A stretch of DNA of 64,000 nt from JBMOUD01 sp049319665 (GCF_049319665.1 NZ_JBMOUD010000001.1:620001-684000); one strand, 5' to 3'; shown: positions 27,939-37,954, counted from the stretch's first letter. Notes: a model not told the origin generated them from the sequence alone. Numbers and translations are program-made.

Positions 27939-29564
27939 ATGAATGCAGATGTGATTATCGTTGGCACGGGCGTTATTGGTTGCCTGATTGCTGAACAAAT
28001 GCTGGATGCTGGACATTCGGTTCTGATGCTCGAAGCTGGTCCACGCGTTGAGCGTTGGCAGATAGTAGAAAACTATCGCAATCTTCCACCTACCTCGCGT
28101 TTGCACTATAACGCTCCTTATCCGCCAGAACCTTGGGCGCCGCATATTATGACGGCAACGCCAGAACAGGCGGCTGAATATTTGCAATTGGAAGGCCCTA
28201 ACGCGCGTGCTTACCTGCAGGGTTATGTTCGTTATGCAGGCGGTGCAACCTGGCACTGGGCGGGCATTTGTTGGCGCTTGACCCCAGATGATATGCGACT
28301 GAAAAGCCTTTATGGCGTTGGTCGTGATTGGGCTATGGATTACGCCACGCTTGAGCCTTATTACACTCGCGCTGAATATGCTATCGGCGTGTGTGGGCCT
28401 TCTGAGCCAGAGCTGCAATGGCCGCCAATACGTTCTAAACCTTACCCAATGGGGCGTTTGCCATTCGGTCCTGGCGAACAACGCTTTACCGATGCAGCAG
28501 CATCTATCGGCTTAACCAATCTTCCTTCCGCTCAGGCACGAAACAGTGGCATTGCTTATGATGACCGTCCTGCTTGCTGTGGTAACAACAACTGCGTTCC
28601 GGTGTGTCCTATCGGTGCCAAATACGATGCGGCAACGGCGCTGACGCGTATTGAATCCAAAGGCGGTAAAATTCTGACCAATGCGGTGGCATACAAAATA
28701 GAAACCGGTGAGAAGAATAAGATTCAAGCCGTGCATTACTATGACCAGCATAAAGAAACCCACAAAGTCACCGGTTCCATCTTTGTTATCGCTTGTAATG
28801 GCATTGAAACGCCGAAGCTGTTGCTGATGTCCACCGATGTGCGCAACCCGAACGGCGTTGCCAACAGTTCCGATCAGGTTGGGCGCAACATGATGGACCA
28901 GCCGAAACTGGTTGCCGAAATCGAAATGGCCGAACCGGCCTGGACGGGCGTTGGCCCGGTGCAGGGCAGCAGCATCATGCAAACCTCACAAGGTGATTTC
29001 CGTTCCGAGCACTGCGGTGCGCTATTCCGCTTTAACAATATGGCGCGCAGTCGTATTGGTGCGATGGCAGCGTTGGAGAAAGGGCTGGTGGGTAAAGCGC
29101 TGGATGCTGAAATTCGCCGTCTGTCCGCCTGTACAACCGAAATCACTATCGAACATGAATTGATGCCTGAAGCGCATAACCGCCTGACACTTTCCTCGAA
29201 GAAAGACTGGCTCGGCCTGCCAAAACCAAACATCTACTACGATGTGGGTGATTACGTACGTAAAGGTTCTGAGGTCTATTCCGTGCCGATTGCCAGAAAA
29301 CTGGCGCAGGCGATGGGTGCCACCAAAGTTGATGTTTCTACTGTGTACACCAACAGTGACCACATCATGGGCGGCTGCATTATGGGCGATAACCCGGCTG
29401 ATTCTGTCGTCGATGTGGATTGTCGTGCGCATGACCATGAAAACTTGTTCCTGCCTGGTGGTGGTGCAATGACCACCGGCGGCTGCGGGAACAGTACGCT
29501 GACTATGGCCGCATTGGCGTTAAAAGCCGCGGACGCTATTCACTCACAGCTGGGTAATGCTTAA
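27939..29564 (+). CDS. GMC-family FAD dehydrogenase, large (alpha) subunit
   Basis: This 541-residue periplasmic flavoprotein oxidises gluconate or a related sugar acid/sugar and passes electrons to the cytochrome subunit. It has the FAD fold VGTGVIGCLIAEQML (about 8-22), LEAGPR, the GMC substrate region GGATWHWAGICWRL, a cysteine cluster CCGNNNCVPVCPIGA (about 211-225; in this family it holds an iron-sulfur cluster) and the C-terminal GMC active-site block (LPGGGAMTTGGCGNSTLT). No signal peptide is present. The 134-bp gap upstream shows no clear ribosome-binding site. Gluconate versus 2-ketogluconate, glucose or sorbitol cannot be settled here. Confidence 0.85.
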   Translation: MNADVIIVGTGVIGCLIAEQMLDAGHSVLMLEAGPRVERWQIVENYRNLPPTSRLHYNAPYPPEPWAPHIMTATPEQAAEYLQLEGPNARAYLQGYVRYAGGATWHWAGICWRLTPDDMRLKSLYGVGRDWAMDYATLEPYYTRAEYAIGVCGPSEPELQWPPIRSKPYPMGRLPFGPGEQRFTDAAASIGLTNLPSAQARNSGIAYDDRPACCGNNNCVPVCPIGAKYDAATALTRIESKGGKILTNAVAYKIETGEKNKIQAVHYYDQHKETHKVTGSIFVIACNGIETPKLLLMSTDVRNPNGVANSSDQVGRNMMDQPKLVAEIEMAEPAWTGVGPVQGSSIMQTSQGDFRSEHCGALFRFNNMARSRIGAMAALEKGLVGKALDAEIRRLSACTTEITIEHELMPEAHNRLTLSSKKDWLGLPKPNIYYDVGDYVRKGSEVYSVPIARKLAQAMGATKVDVSTVYTNSDHIMGGCIMGDNPADSVVDVDCRAHDHENLFLPGGGAMTTGGCGNSTLTMAALALKAADAIHSQLGNA

Positions 29565-30982
29565 TGATGAAACGTTCACATAACATAGCATTGCCGCTGA
29601 TGCTGCTGGCGGGGAGTTTCTTTACTGCAAGCAGCTATGCTGCTGACAATACTGATAGCGATGTATTGGCTCGTGGCAAATATATCGCCACGGCTTCGGA
29701 CTGTGCCGCCTGCCATACCAACAAAGGTAGCAAAGACTTTGCCGGTGGACTGAAGATTATCTCTCCGGTAGGCACTATTATTGCCAGCAATATCACGCCA
29801 TCTAAAACGGCAGGTATCGGCGATTATACCGAGCAGCAATTTGCCGATGCGGTGCGTAAAGGGATTCGTCGCGATGGCGCTAATCTGTATCCGGCGATGC
29901 CTTATACCGCTTACTCGGTGATGACTGATGAGGATATTCATGCTTTATATGAATACTTCATGCATGGCGTTACACCAGTAGACGTTAAGGCGCCAGAGAC
30001 AGCACTGCCGTTCCCAATGAATATCCGTATGTCGATGAAAGCGTGGAACCTGCTGTTCTTAAATAACCAGCCTTTCACGGCGGAACAATCGCAAAGTGCT
30101 GAGTGGAATCGCGGTAAATATCTGGTCGATGGTGCGGCCCACTGTAGCACCTGCCACACTCCGCGCGGGCCGCTGATGGAAGAAGAGGGCAGCAAAGCCT
30201 TAAGCGGCGGGTTGGTCGGGGCGTGGTATGCACCGAATATCACCTCAGATGCAGAATCGGGCATTGGTACCTGGAGCAAAGCAGATTTAGTGCAATATTT
30301 ACGCTCGGGCAACCTGCCAGGGAAAGCGCAGGCGGCAGGAAGTATGGGGGAAGCGGTTGAGCACAGCTTCCAGCATTTGAGTGATGCTGATTTGAATGCC
30401 ATTGCGACCTATATTAAGACGGTGCCGGCGGTAAGCACGCCAGAGAACAAAGGCTCTCGTTTTAACCAAGGGACGCCGGGAACCACACTTGGCAAGCTGC
30501 GCGGTCTATCACAAGCAGATATCACCGCGAAAAACTTGGAAGGATTGGGCTTATTCCAAGGTAACTGCGCTTCGTGCCACGAACCTCTGGGAGAAGGAAG
30601 CAAGGATAAATACTATCCAAGCTTATTCAACAACTCGGTAACCGGTGCTGCCAATAGCAATAACCTGATTGCCACCATTCTTAATGGCGTCAATCGCACG
30701 ACCAAAGACGGCCAGGTCTTTATGCCAGGTTTTGGTGATCATCCTAATGACATTAATAATCTGACTAACGAACAGGTTGCTCAGTTGGCTAATTACGTGA
30801 TCACCACTTACGGCAAAACGGCCAAGCCGGTGACGCCAGAAGATGTGGCTATTGTTCGTCAAGGTGGACCAGTGTCTAACTTAGTGACATTGGCACGCGT
30901 TGGCATGGGCGTTGGCGCGGCAGTGGTTGTAATCTTCCTGCTTTGGTTATTTGCTCGTCGAACTAAAAAACCGCGAGCGTAA
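29564..30982 (+). CDS. Triheme membrane cytochrome c subunit of the dehydrogenase
   Basis: This 472-residue protein has a signal peptide (LPLMLLAGSFFTASSYA), three CxxCH heme sites (CAACH about 46, CSTCH about 194, CASCH about 336) and one C-terminal membrane helix (VGMGVGAAVVVIFLLWLFARR). It anchors the complex and passes electrons to ubiquinone. It overlaps the alpha-subunit stop by one base, so expression is coupled. Confidence 0.9.
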   Translation: MMKRSHNIALPLMLLAGSFFTASSYAADNTDSDVLARGKYIATASDCAACHTNKGSKDFAGGLKIISPVGTIIASNITPSKTAGIGDYTEQQFADAVRKGIRRDGANLYPAMPYTAYSVMTDEDIHALYEYFMHGVTPVDVKAPETALPFPMNIRMSMKAWNLLFLNNQPFTAEQSQSAEWNRGKYLVDGAAHCSTCHTPRGPLMEEEGSKALSGGLVGAWYAPNITSDAESGIGTWSKADLVQYLRSGNLPGKAQAAGSMGEAVEHSFQHLSDADLNAIATYIKTVPAVSTPENKGSRFNQGTPGTTLGKLRGLSQADITAKNLEGLGLFQGNCASCHEPLGEGSKDKYYPSLFNNSVTGAANSNNLIATILNGVNRTTKDGQVFMPGFGDHPNDINNLTNEQVAQLANYVITTYGKTAKPVTPEDVAIVRQGGPVSNLVTLARVGMGVGAAVVVIFLLWLFARRTKKPRA

Positions 30983-31027
30983 TCGTTAGAACCTCATTTT
31001 TTACTCTCTATTTTTTTAAACCTAATA

Positions 31028-31061
31028 AACCGGGCTTGTATCACTACAGGCCCGGTTTTTC
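31028..31061 (+). terminator. Terminator after the dehydrogenase operon
   Basis: An AACCGGGC/GCCCGGTT stem with an inner TGTA/TACA extension is followed by TTTTT. Confidence 0.9.
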
Positions 31062-31161
31062 ACTTGTATCACTGGAAACGATTTTTCACTTGCGCGCGGT
31101 TACGCTTAGTTAACTGCTATGATCAATTATCAAAAACGGATATTGATCCTAAGGATGCGCT

Positions 31162-32802
31162 ATGTTGCTGAAAACCTTTCTTGTTACCGCTCGTGACCGT
31201 GTTCGTCTGCGACAGATTGGCCGCGTGATGATAAACCACGGTTTGCAGGATGTATTACGCATTCTCGGTCTGCAATCATTGTTCGGTAATTTACGTTATA
31301 AGTCCGATGCAGCGAATGAGACTCAGTCACAGCGTTTACGCCAGGCGTTAGAAGAATTAGGCCCCACATTTATCAAGCTGGGACAGATTCTGGCGACCCG
31401 TGCCGATTTGCTCGATGAACATTGGACAACAGAACTCGAAAAATTACACAGCAATGTGACGGCGCTGCCTTGGCCTGTTATTCATCGTCAGCTTGTTGAG
31501 TCATTGGGCGACGAACCTGAAACTTTGTTTGCTCAGTTCGATCGTGAGCCGCTGGCCGCCGCATCAATGGCTCAAGTCTATCGCGCAACGCTGCACAGCG
31601 GGGAGCAGGTCATTGTCAAAGTGCTCAAACCGGGTCAGGACAAAGTGATTGCGGCGGATCTGCGTTTGTTGGCCTGGCTGGCGGAGTTTCTTGAGCAACA
31701 GAGCCCGCAACTGGCACGCTTTCGTCCCCGACAATTAGTGCGCCAATTGACCGTGGCGCTTGAGCAGGAATTAGATTTACGCCATGAAGCTGCGTTAACG
31801 CAACAATTTGGTGAGAATTTCAGCCATCGCGAATCCATTGTTATTCCGAAGATTTGGCAGGCGTTTACCTCGCAAAATGTCATTGTTCAGTCATTTATTC
31901 CCGGCGTACAGCCCCATAGCCATGAACAACTAGCACAAGCCGGATTTGACGGTCCAACCTTGGCGCGCCGCGGTGCTGAAGGTTTTATGCATATGGTCTT
32001 TACCGACCGCTTGTACCATGGCGATCCCCATTCTGGAAACCTGATGGCGGTTGGCGATAATCAGGTGGCCTATATCGACTTTGGTATGGCGGGACAACTG
32101 TCGCTGCGTCGGCGTAATCAGCTGCTATTACTGATGCAGGCTTTATCTCAACGTGATAGCGACGGTCTGGTCAATACGCTGATTCGCTGGCATGAAGAGG
32201 GCGTGCCTGATGTCACGGTATTAGAATTAGCGGCCCAGGACTTTTTTGGCCGTATTGCGCCAGGAGAGTTCGATTTAGGTGCGGCGTTAGTGACGATGCT
32301 GACGATTGCCCGAGAATACCAAGTCTCCTTACCGGCCGATTTGGTTTTATTATTTAAAGCATTAATCACCGCAGACGGCGTACTCAAACGCATCGATCCC
32401 AACTTTAACCTGATTGAAACGCTTGAGCCGATGCTGCGACGAGAAATACTCAAACGTTATCATCCTGACGCCATTAGTCGTCGTGTGAACCAGATGACGG
32501 GAGAGGTGTTAGAAGCTACCGATACACTGCCGCGGTTATTGAGTCTGGTGACTAAACGTTTGCAACTAGGAAAATTTCACACCGATATTGAGATCAAAAA
32601 CCTTTCCCACTTGGGAAAATCAATTGAGCGTAGTGCCGCTGTTCTCGGGATTTCTCTTGTCATTGCGGCGCTAATTATTGGTTTGGTTCCTTGGTTATTA
32701 GCACAATCCGTGACGTTACTTGGTATTCCTATCTTCCCGGTATTGTGTTTCTTTGCCATTGCCGGTGGGGTGATATTCTTACTATGGCGAATATTGCGCT
32801 GA
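31162..32802 (+). CDS. ABC1/AarF (UbiB-like) kinase-family protein
   Basis: This 546-residue protein belongs to the atypical-kinase UbiB/COQ8 superfamily. It has the KxGQ motif FIKLGQILATRADLL (about 71-85), the alanine-rich loop LAAASMAQVYRA, the lysine VIVKVLKPG, the catalytic HGDPHSGNL and metal-binding DFGM, and two C-terminal membrane helices (about 495-545). It is not ubiB itself, since the neighbours ubiE/ubiJ are absent. It is probably a paralogue in lipid or quinone metabolism. It stands alone after a terminator. Confidence 0.85.
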   Translation: MLLKTFLVTARDRVRLRQIGRVMINHGLQDVLRILGLQSLFGNLRYKSDAANETQSQRLRQALEELGPTFIKLGQILATRADLLDEHWTTELEKLHSNVTALPWPVIHRQLVESLGDEPETLFAQFDREPLAAASMAQVYRATLHSGEQVIVKVLKPGQDKVIAADLRLLAWLAEFLEQQSPQLARFRPRQLVRQLTVALEQELDLRHEAALTQQFGENFSHRESIVIPKIWQAFTSQNVIVQSFIPGVQPHSHEQLAQAGFDGPTLARRGAEGFMHMVFTDRLYHGDPHSGNLMAVGDNQVAYIDFGMAGQLSLRRRNQLLLLMQALSQRDSDGLVNTLIRWHEEGVPDVTVLELAAQDFFGRIAPGEFDLGAALVTMLTIAREYQVSLPADLVLLFKALITADGVLKRIDPNFNLIETLEPMLRREILKRYHPDAISRRVNQMTGEVLEATDTLPRLLSLVTKRLQLGKFHTDIEIKNLSHLGKSIERSAAVLGISLVIAALIIGLVPWLLAQSVTLLGIPIFPVLCFFAIAGGVIFLLWRILR

Positions 32803-32998
32803 CCAAGTAAATATCATGAAGAAAGCTTGCACCAAAATGAATCATGTACTCGGTATATAGCGATCTTATTTGGCTTAAATGGCGTTTGTTGCCGCCATGA
32901 TCAACTCGCAAGTAATCAGATAAACTCCCTGTATTTGAGCTTTTTCATGATGTTGGCGTAATTTATGCATTGGTGACATACCCTTAACTACCTGGAGT

Positions 32999-34396
32999 AT
33001 GCAACCGATGGTCGAGCAAGCCAAAAGCGAGATGATCTATGGTTTGGAAACCAAGCCCGGTCCTTTGCCGGCATTGTTTACCGCAATACAACATGTCTTA
33101 GCCAGTTTGGTTGGCGTGGTTACGCCCCCGCTGATTATTGGCAGTGTGTTGGGTCTGAATGCTTATCTACCTTATTTAATCAGCATGTCGTTATTGGTTT
33201 CTGGCATTGGCACTTTTATCCAGTCACGACGCTTTTATGGCGTCGGCGCAGGGATGCTGTGTTTGCAGGGAACCAGTTTTGCTTTCCTTAGCGTGACGCT
33301 TGCAGCAGGTTTCGCAATAAAGAGCCGTGGTGGTAGTGCTGAAGATATTTTGTCGATGATTTTTGGCATTAATTTTATCGCGGCATTTGTTCCTATTATC
33401 CTCAGCCGTTTCATCGGTAAATTACGCCGCATTATCACGCCATTAATTACCGGTATCGTGATCACTTTAATTGGCATTAGCCTGATTAAGGTCAGCATTG
33501 TGGATTGGGGCGGTGGTCATAACGCGCCCGATTTTGGTGCGCCGATCAATTTGCTGTTAGGAGGCGTGACATTATTGGTCATTCTGGTGCTAAGCCGGAT
33601 TAATCATAACTGGATCAGATTATCCGCCGTGGTGTTCGGTATTATCGCCGGGTGCCTATTGGCTTATTTCAGTGGAACATGGCAGCTTCACCCATCTACT
33701 GATAGCGCGTGGATAGAATTGCCAAAAGTCTTCCATTTTGGGTTCTCATTTGACTGGGCATTATTTGTGCCTATTGCGCTCATTTCTGCGATCAGCATCA
33801 TTGAAGCGGTGGGTGACATTACGGCTAACTGCATGCTATCTCAGGTACCTATCGACGGAGAAAGCTACATCAAACGTTTAGAAGGTGGCGTGCTGGCCGA
33901 TGGCGTAAGTTGTGCAATGGCGGCGATACTAGGCGCGTTTCCCACCACCACCTTTGCTCAGAATAACGGTGTGATTCAAATGACCGGTGTCGCCAGTCGT
34001 CATGTTGGACTCTATATTGGCGCTATTCTTATTTTACTTGGCGTTTTCCCGTTCCTCAGTCACATTCTGCAGCAACTGCCAACGCCTGTATTAGGTGGCG
34101 CAACGCTATTGATGTTTGGGAGCGTAGCAGCAGCGGGCATTCGTATTATCTCTCATACCTCTTTAACCCGACGAGACATGCTTATTATCGCGGTGTCTTT
34201 TGGTATTGGGCTAGGGATAGAAGCCGAGCCGGATTTTTTACAGCACTTACCTAAAGTCATTCAGAACATGTTTGGTTCGGCGATCACCAGCGGTGGCGTT
34301 ATCGCTATTATATTGAATCTATTTTTACCCAACGATCGGCCAGTGTCTGTCACGCAAACACATACGGCAATTCCTCATATGGAATCAGAAATGTAG
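32999..34396 (+). CDS. NCS2-family xanthine/uric acid-type permease
   Basis: This inner-membrane nucleobase:H+ symporter is 465 residues with about 12-14 hydrophobic helices. It has the NCS2 signature QNNGVIQMTGVASRHVG, the helix-8 motif with the substrate glutamate (SIIEAVGDITANC) and ITPLITGIVITLIG, all as in XanP/XanQ and UacT. The ATG at 33008 has better spacing to CTGGAG than the one at 32999. The downstream purine deaminase suggests that the substrate is a purine. Confidence 0.88.
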   Translation: MQPMVEQAKSEMIYGLETKPGPLPALFTAIQHVLASLVGVVTPPLIIGSVLGLNAYLPYLISMSLLVSGIGTFIQSRRFYGVGAGMLCLQGTSFAFLSVTLAAGFAIKSRGGSAEDILSMIFGINFIAAFVPIILSRFIGKLRRIITPLITGIVITLIGISLIKVSIVDWGGGHNAPDFGAPINLLLGGVTLLVILVLSRINHNWIRLSAVVFGIIAGCLLAYFSGTWQLHPSTDSAWIELPKVFHFGFSFDWALFVPIALISAISIIEAVGDITANCMLSQVPIDGESYIKRLEGGVLADGVSCAMAAILGAFPTTTFAQNNGVIQMTGVASRHVGLYIGAILILLGVFPFLSHILQQLPTPVLGGATLLMFGSVAAAGIRIISHTSLTRRDMLIIAVSFGIGLGIEAEPDFLQHLPKVIQNMFGSAITSGGVIAIILNLFLPNDRPVSVTQTHTAIPHMESEM

Positions 34397-34527
34397 TTGA
34401 TTTACTTAGGCGGACTCTTATAATTCCGCTGGATTTTCCCACACGTCGCGGCGTGTCCCTGGATCAGCAGACAGGGTAAAACTGAGCTGGCTTCACTCAC
34501 TGTCAACCATTACAGAAGGAGCCAGAT

Positions 34528-35886
34528 ATGTCGGTTAACCGCATCTGGATAAAAAACCCCTTAGCAAACTTCACGGCTAACACGCTGGATGCATCCGGTG
34601 GCTTGGTCATTGAAGGCAACATCATTGTTGATGTGCTCAGCGCAGGCCAAACACCGGCACAACCTTGCCAGCAAGTGTTTGATGCCAGTGAATATGTCTT
34701 ACTTCCTGGTTTAATTAATACCCACCATCACTTTTATCAAACGCTGACCCGCGCTTGGGCTCCAGTGGTCAATCAACCCTTATTTCCTTGGCTAAAAACG
34801 CTGTATCCGGTTTGGGCACGCTTGAGTCCTGATGCGTTGAAACTTGCAAGCAAGGTGGCTTTAGCTGAACTATTACTGTCTGGCTGTACCACCACCACAG
34901 ATCACCATTACCTGTTCCCTGATGGCATGGAACAGGCAATCGATGTGCAGGTTGAGGCAGTGAACGAGTTAGGCATGAGAGCCTTGCTGACGCGCGGCTC
35001 AATGAGTCTGGGGGAAGACGACGGCGGATTGCCGCCGCAGAATACTGTGCAATCTGGCGAGGATATTTTAGAAGACAGCCAGCGGCTTATTGCGCGTTAT
35101 CATCAGCGTGGTGAGGGGGCTCGCATCCAGATAGCCTTGGCACCTTGTTCGCCTTTTTCCGTCACCGAAGAAATTATGCGTGCCAGCGCGGCATTAGCGG
35201 AAAAAGAAGACGTCCGCTTACATACTCATTTAGCCGAAACACTCGATGAAGAGCGTTTTTGTTTGCAGCGCTTTGGTTTAAGAACGGTCGATTATTTGGA
35301 AAGCGTCGGTTGGTTAAGCCCACGCACCTGGCTGGCGCACGGTATCCATTTTAATGACGGCGAAATTGCCCGATTAGGTAAAGCAGGAACAGGAATTTGT
35401 CATTGTCCAGTGTCGAATATGCGCCTGGCTTCGGGGATCTGTCCAACCGTCGAACTTGAAGCCGCTGGCTCGCCTATTGGGCTTGGTGTTGATGGTTCGG
35501 CATCTAATGATGCCTCTAATCTGATGTTTGAAACACGCCAGGCCTTGTATTTACAGCGTCTACGTTATGGCACAGAGCAAATTACCCCGCAGCGTGTATT
35601 AAAGTGGGCGACTCAGGGATCTGCGCGATTGATTGGTCGCAGTGATTTAGGGGAATTGGCTATTGGTAAGCAGGCAGATTTGGCGTTGTACAAACTGGAT
35701 GAATTACGTTTTAGCGGCAGTCATGATCCGCTGTCTGCCCTGATACTTTGTGGCGCAGAGCGGGCGGACCGTGTCATGGTCGCAGGGCAGTGGCGAGTGA
35801 TTGATGGGCAAATCGATGGGCTGGACGTGCAGTCGTTAATTGCACAGCATAAAGTGGCGGCAAAAAGGCTAATCGCTACGTTGTAA
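34528..35886 (+). CDS. 8-oxoguanine deaminase / guanine-type amidohydrolase
   Basis: This metal-dependent amidohydrolase has 452 residues. It carries the metal-site motif GLINTHHHFYQTLTRAW (about 59-75), HTHLAET (about 231), WLAHGIHF (about 268) and LGVDGSASND (about 315). These match the 8-oxoguanine deaminase subgroup in the ATZ/TRZ family, including the TTTTDHHYLFP block. An AGAAGGAGCC ribosome-binding site precedes the ATG. With the permease upstream it forms a purine salvage or catabolism pair. Guanine or isoxanthopterin cannot be excluded as substrate. Confidence 0.82.
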   Translation: MSVNRIWIKNPLANFTANTLDASGGLVIEGNIIVDVLSAGQTPAQPCQQVFDASEYVLLPGLINTHHHFYQTLTRAWAPVVNQPLFPWLKTLYPVWARLSPDALKLASKVALAELLLSGCTTTTDHHYLFPDGMEQAIDVQVEAVNELGMRALLTRGSMSLGEDDGGLPPQNTVQSGEDILEDSQRLIARYHQRGEGARIQIALAPCSPFSVTEEIMRASAALAEKEDVRLHTHLAETLDEERFCLQRFGLRTVDYLESVGWLSPRTWLAHGIHFNDGEIARLGKAGTGICHCPVSNMRLASGICPTVELEAAGSPIGLGVDGSASNDASNLMFETRQALYLQRLRYGTEQITPQRVLKWATQGSARLIGRSDLGELAIGKQADLALYKLDELRFSGSHDPLSALILCGAERADRVMVAGQWRVIDGQIDGLDVQSLIAQHKVAAKRLIATL

Positions 35887-35896
35887 TTGTCAGCAT

Positions 35897-35935
35897 AAAA
35901 AATGCCGGGACAGATAATTATCTTCCCGGCATTAA
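35897..35935. terminator. Bidirectional terminator between the deaminase gene and dsbB
   Basis: A stem AATGCCGGGA/TCCCGGCATT extends inward through AGATAATTATCT and is preceded by an A run (T run for dsbB). It serves both convergent genes. Confidence 0.88.
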
Positions 35936-35958
35936 TAAGCTGAAAAAACTCGTGCAGT

Positions 35959-36486
35959 TTAGTGGCCGAATAGGCCGCGCTTAGGTTTGACAAATTGTGC
36001 AATCACTACCAGCAACGCCACAACCATAAATACGCTAAATACCAATACCAACCACTCTGGCATGCTCCAGGATAAGAACACCCAATTTTTTTCTGCGCAA
36101 TCACCGGTCGCCATAAACATACTTGGCAACCATTTGCTCAGAGGCAACCAGCTTGGGAAGCGTGCAGCGAAATCACAGGTAGCGAAAGGCGAGGGATGCA
36201 ACTGGATCATTGTATGTTCCCAGGCGAGGCGAATACCTTCATACGCGCTGTAAATCCAGATTAAAATACCGACATAACGCAGCTTTGTTGAAGGGGCGAT
36301 AGCGCCGACAACTCCGCCAGCAAAAACACCCCAAAGTGCGCAACGCTCATAAATACACATTACGCACGGTTGTAATAACATCACGTGCTGGAAGAAAAGG
36401 GCAACTAACTCGAGTGCTAGAGCGACGAGTGCCAGTAATAGCCAAGCTCCGCGCCCTTGTGAGCAGCGGTTAAGGTATTGCAACAT
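35959..36486 (-). CDS. dsbB: Disulfide bond formation protein DsbB
   Basis: This inner-membrane quinone reductase reoxidises DsbA. The 175-residue protein has four membrane helices. Its first periplasmic loop has the CxxC pair in QPCVMCIYERCAL (about 40-45), and the second loop carries the other cysteines in ATCDFAARF and TGDCAEKNW. In E. coli the next gene is nhaB; here there is none. Confidence 0.95.
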   Translation of the reverse strand: MLQYLNRCSQGRGAWLLLALVALALELVALFFQHVMLLQPCVMCIYERCALWGVFAGGVVGAIAPSTKLRYVGILIWIYSAYEGIRLAWEHTMIQLHPSPFATCDFAARFPSWLPLSKWLPSMFMATGDCAEKNWVFLSWSMPEWLVLVFSVFMVVALLVVIAQFVKPKRGLFGH

Positions 36487-36959
36487 GGTTTAATTCCCTG
36501 TGGTAAACGACTGAAAACAGTGTAAACCAATTAGTTGTTGCTGCCAGCAAGTAGAAAGGTAAATTCAGGAAAATTAGTACGTTCCAGAGCGAAATTACGG
36601 CGGATATTTCGTACAAATGTTAATACGGAAACATATTAAAAACTTTTGAAACCTGAAGGATTTTTCTTGGCATCATCTGTTAACAAAACATCAATGATTC
36701 TTAACTATCGGTGAGGTAAGTGCCTCTTGCCCGGTAGCCACTTCATTTGGATCTGCATTCACCCAACTTGAAACAAGCGAAGGTAAATCTTAGGGCTGAA
36801 ATCCATTTGATATCGTATTTAGATCTGAGAGTGGACGGTAAATATATCGTTTTTCTTATATAAGTAAAATCTTAGTAACTGTCTAAATTTATAGGAAAAG
36901 TGTTGCCTAATACACAATTTAAACTTTAAACTTTGTACATGCTATAACCTATGATTTCC

Positions 36960-36976
36960 ATCTGGTATGATGAGAT
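36960..36976. promoter_or_regulatory. FadR-like operator upstream of fadR
   Basis: ATCTGGTATGATGAGAT matches the FadR site pattern and equals the strong E. coli fadB site (ATCTGGTACGACCAGAT) at 14 of 17 positions. It suggests autoregulation. It is separated from fadR by the ERIC element. Confidence 0.65.
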
Positions 36977-36990
36977 AAATTTAATCTTAT

Positions 36991-37117
36991 TATACCCGGC
37001 GTACTTAAAGTTGCAGGGGTGTTGGCTGCTCTCGTTCACCCCAGTCACTTAGTTATCTAAGCTCCTGGGGATTTTCTCGGTTGCCGCCTACCTGCAACTT
37101 GAAGTTTCTTGGGTATA
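36991..37117. repeat. ERIC element, 127 bp, near consensus
   Basis: The ends TATACCCGGCGTACTT and CTTGGGTATA are inverted. The core CACCCCAGTCACTTA and TAAGCTCCTGGGGATT contains the classic ERIC sequences to which ERIC-PCR primers correspond. The length of 127 bp is exact. It ends 40 bp before the fadR ATG. Confidence 0.95.
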
Positions 37118-37157
37118 AAATGCGTTTCTTCGAAAATCTCAACGGAACATTAAACAC

Positions 37158-37877
37158 ATGGTTATTAAGGCACAGAGTCCCGCAGGTTTTGCCGAAGAGT
37201 ACATTATTGAAAGTATCTGGAATAGTCGCTTCCCTCCTGGCTCTATTCTGCCGGCGGAAAGAGAGCTTTCTGAATTGATTGGTGTGACCAGAACAACATT
37301 ACGAGAAGTGCTACAGCGCTTGGCTCGTGATGGCTGGTTGACGATTCAACATGGCAAACCAACACAAGTGAATAATTTTTGGGAAACATCAGGCCTGAAT
37401 ATTCTGGAAACGTTAGCCAGACTTGATCATGATAGTGTGCCGCAATTAATTGATAATTTACTCTCTGTACGTACCAATATTGCAACCATCTTTATTCGTA
37501 AAGCTATGCGCAGCAATCCGCAAGAAACACAACGGGTATTAGCACAGGCTGCAGAGACTCACGACACTGCAGAAGCTTTCGCCGCGCTCGATTATGGAAT
37601 TTATCGTGGTTTAGCATTTGCCTCCGGCAATCCAATCTACGGTTTGATTATTAATGGACTGCGTGGGCTTTATACACGCGTAGGGCGTTATTACTTCTCT
37701 AATCCGCAGGCGCGGGAGCTGGCTAAGAGCTTCTACCTTAAACTGTCAGAAATCTGCCATCTTGAACAATTTGATCAAGTTGTCGATTGTGTTCGCACCT
37801 ATGGAAAGAAGAGCGGAACGATCTGGCACAGCATGCAGGGTGCGATGCCAAGCGATCTTACCGAGCAACGTCGTTAA
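37158..37877 (+). CDS. fadR: Fatty acid metabolism regulator FadR
   Basis: FadR is a GntR-family regulator that represses fad degradation genes and activates fabA/fabB. It is released from DNA by long-chain acyl-CoA. The 239-residue protein begins VIKAQSPAGFAEEYIIESIW and has the winged helix RELSELIGVTRTTLREVLQRLARDGWL (about 35-60) and the acyl-CoA domain (YGIYRGLAFASGNPIYGLI). Targets in this window probably include fadD. Confidence 0.97.
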   Translation: MVIKAQSPAGFAEEYIIESIWNSRFPPGSILPAERELSELIGVTRTTLREVLQRLARDGWLTIQHGKPTQVNNFWETSGLNILETLARLDHDSVPQLIDNLLSVRTNIATIFIRKAMRSNPQETQRVLAQAAETHDTAEAFAALDYGIYRGLAFASGNPIYGLIINGLRGLYTRVGRYYFSNPQARELAKSFYLKLSEICHLEQFDQVVDCVRTYGKKSGTIWHSMQGAMPSDLTEQRR

Positions 37878-37954
37878 TCATTGGCGTTGTTTGTTCGTAG
37901 GGTGTTGTTTGTTTGCAGGGTTTCGCAGGATATAGTGCAATAAGCCGATAAATA

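Larger units (their letters stand above)
36487..37157. other. dsbB-fadR spacer (position of nhaB in E. coli)
   Basis: These 671 bp have no gene. The left 470 bp are AT-rich and show no recognisable NhaB coding remnant by eye. A FadR-like operator is at 36960-36976, an ERIC element at 36991-37117 and the fadR start region at the right end. Confidence 0.7.

Noticed and set aside
32803..32998. Possible purine riboswitch before the permease gene
   Set aside because: No conserved three-way junction core could be found. Only weak stems are present.
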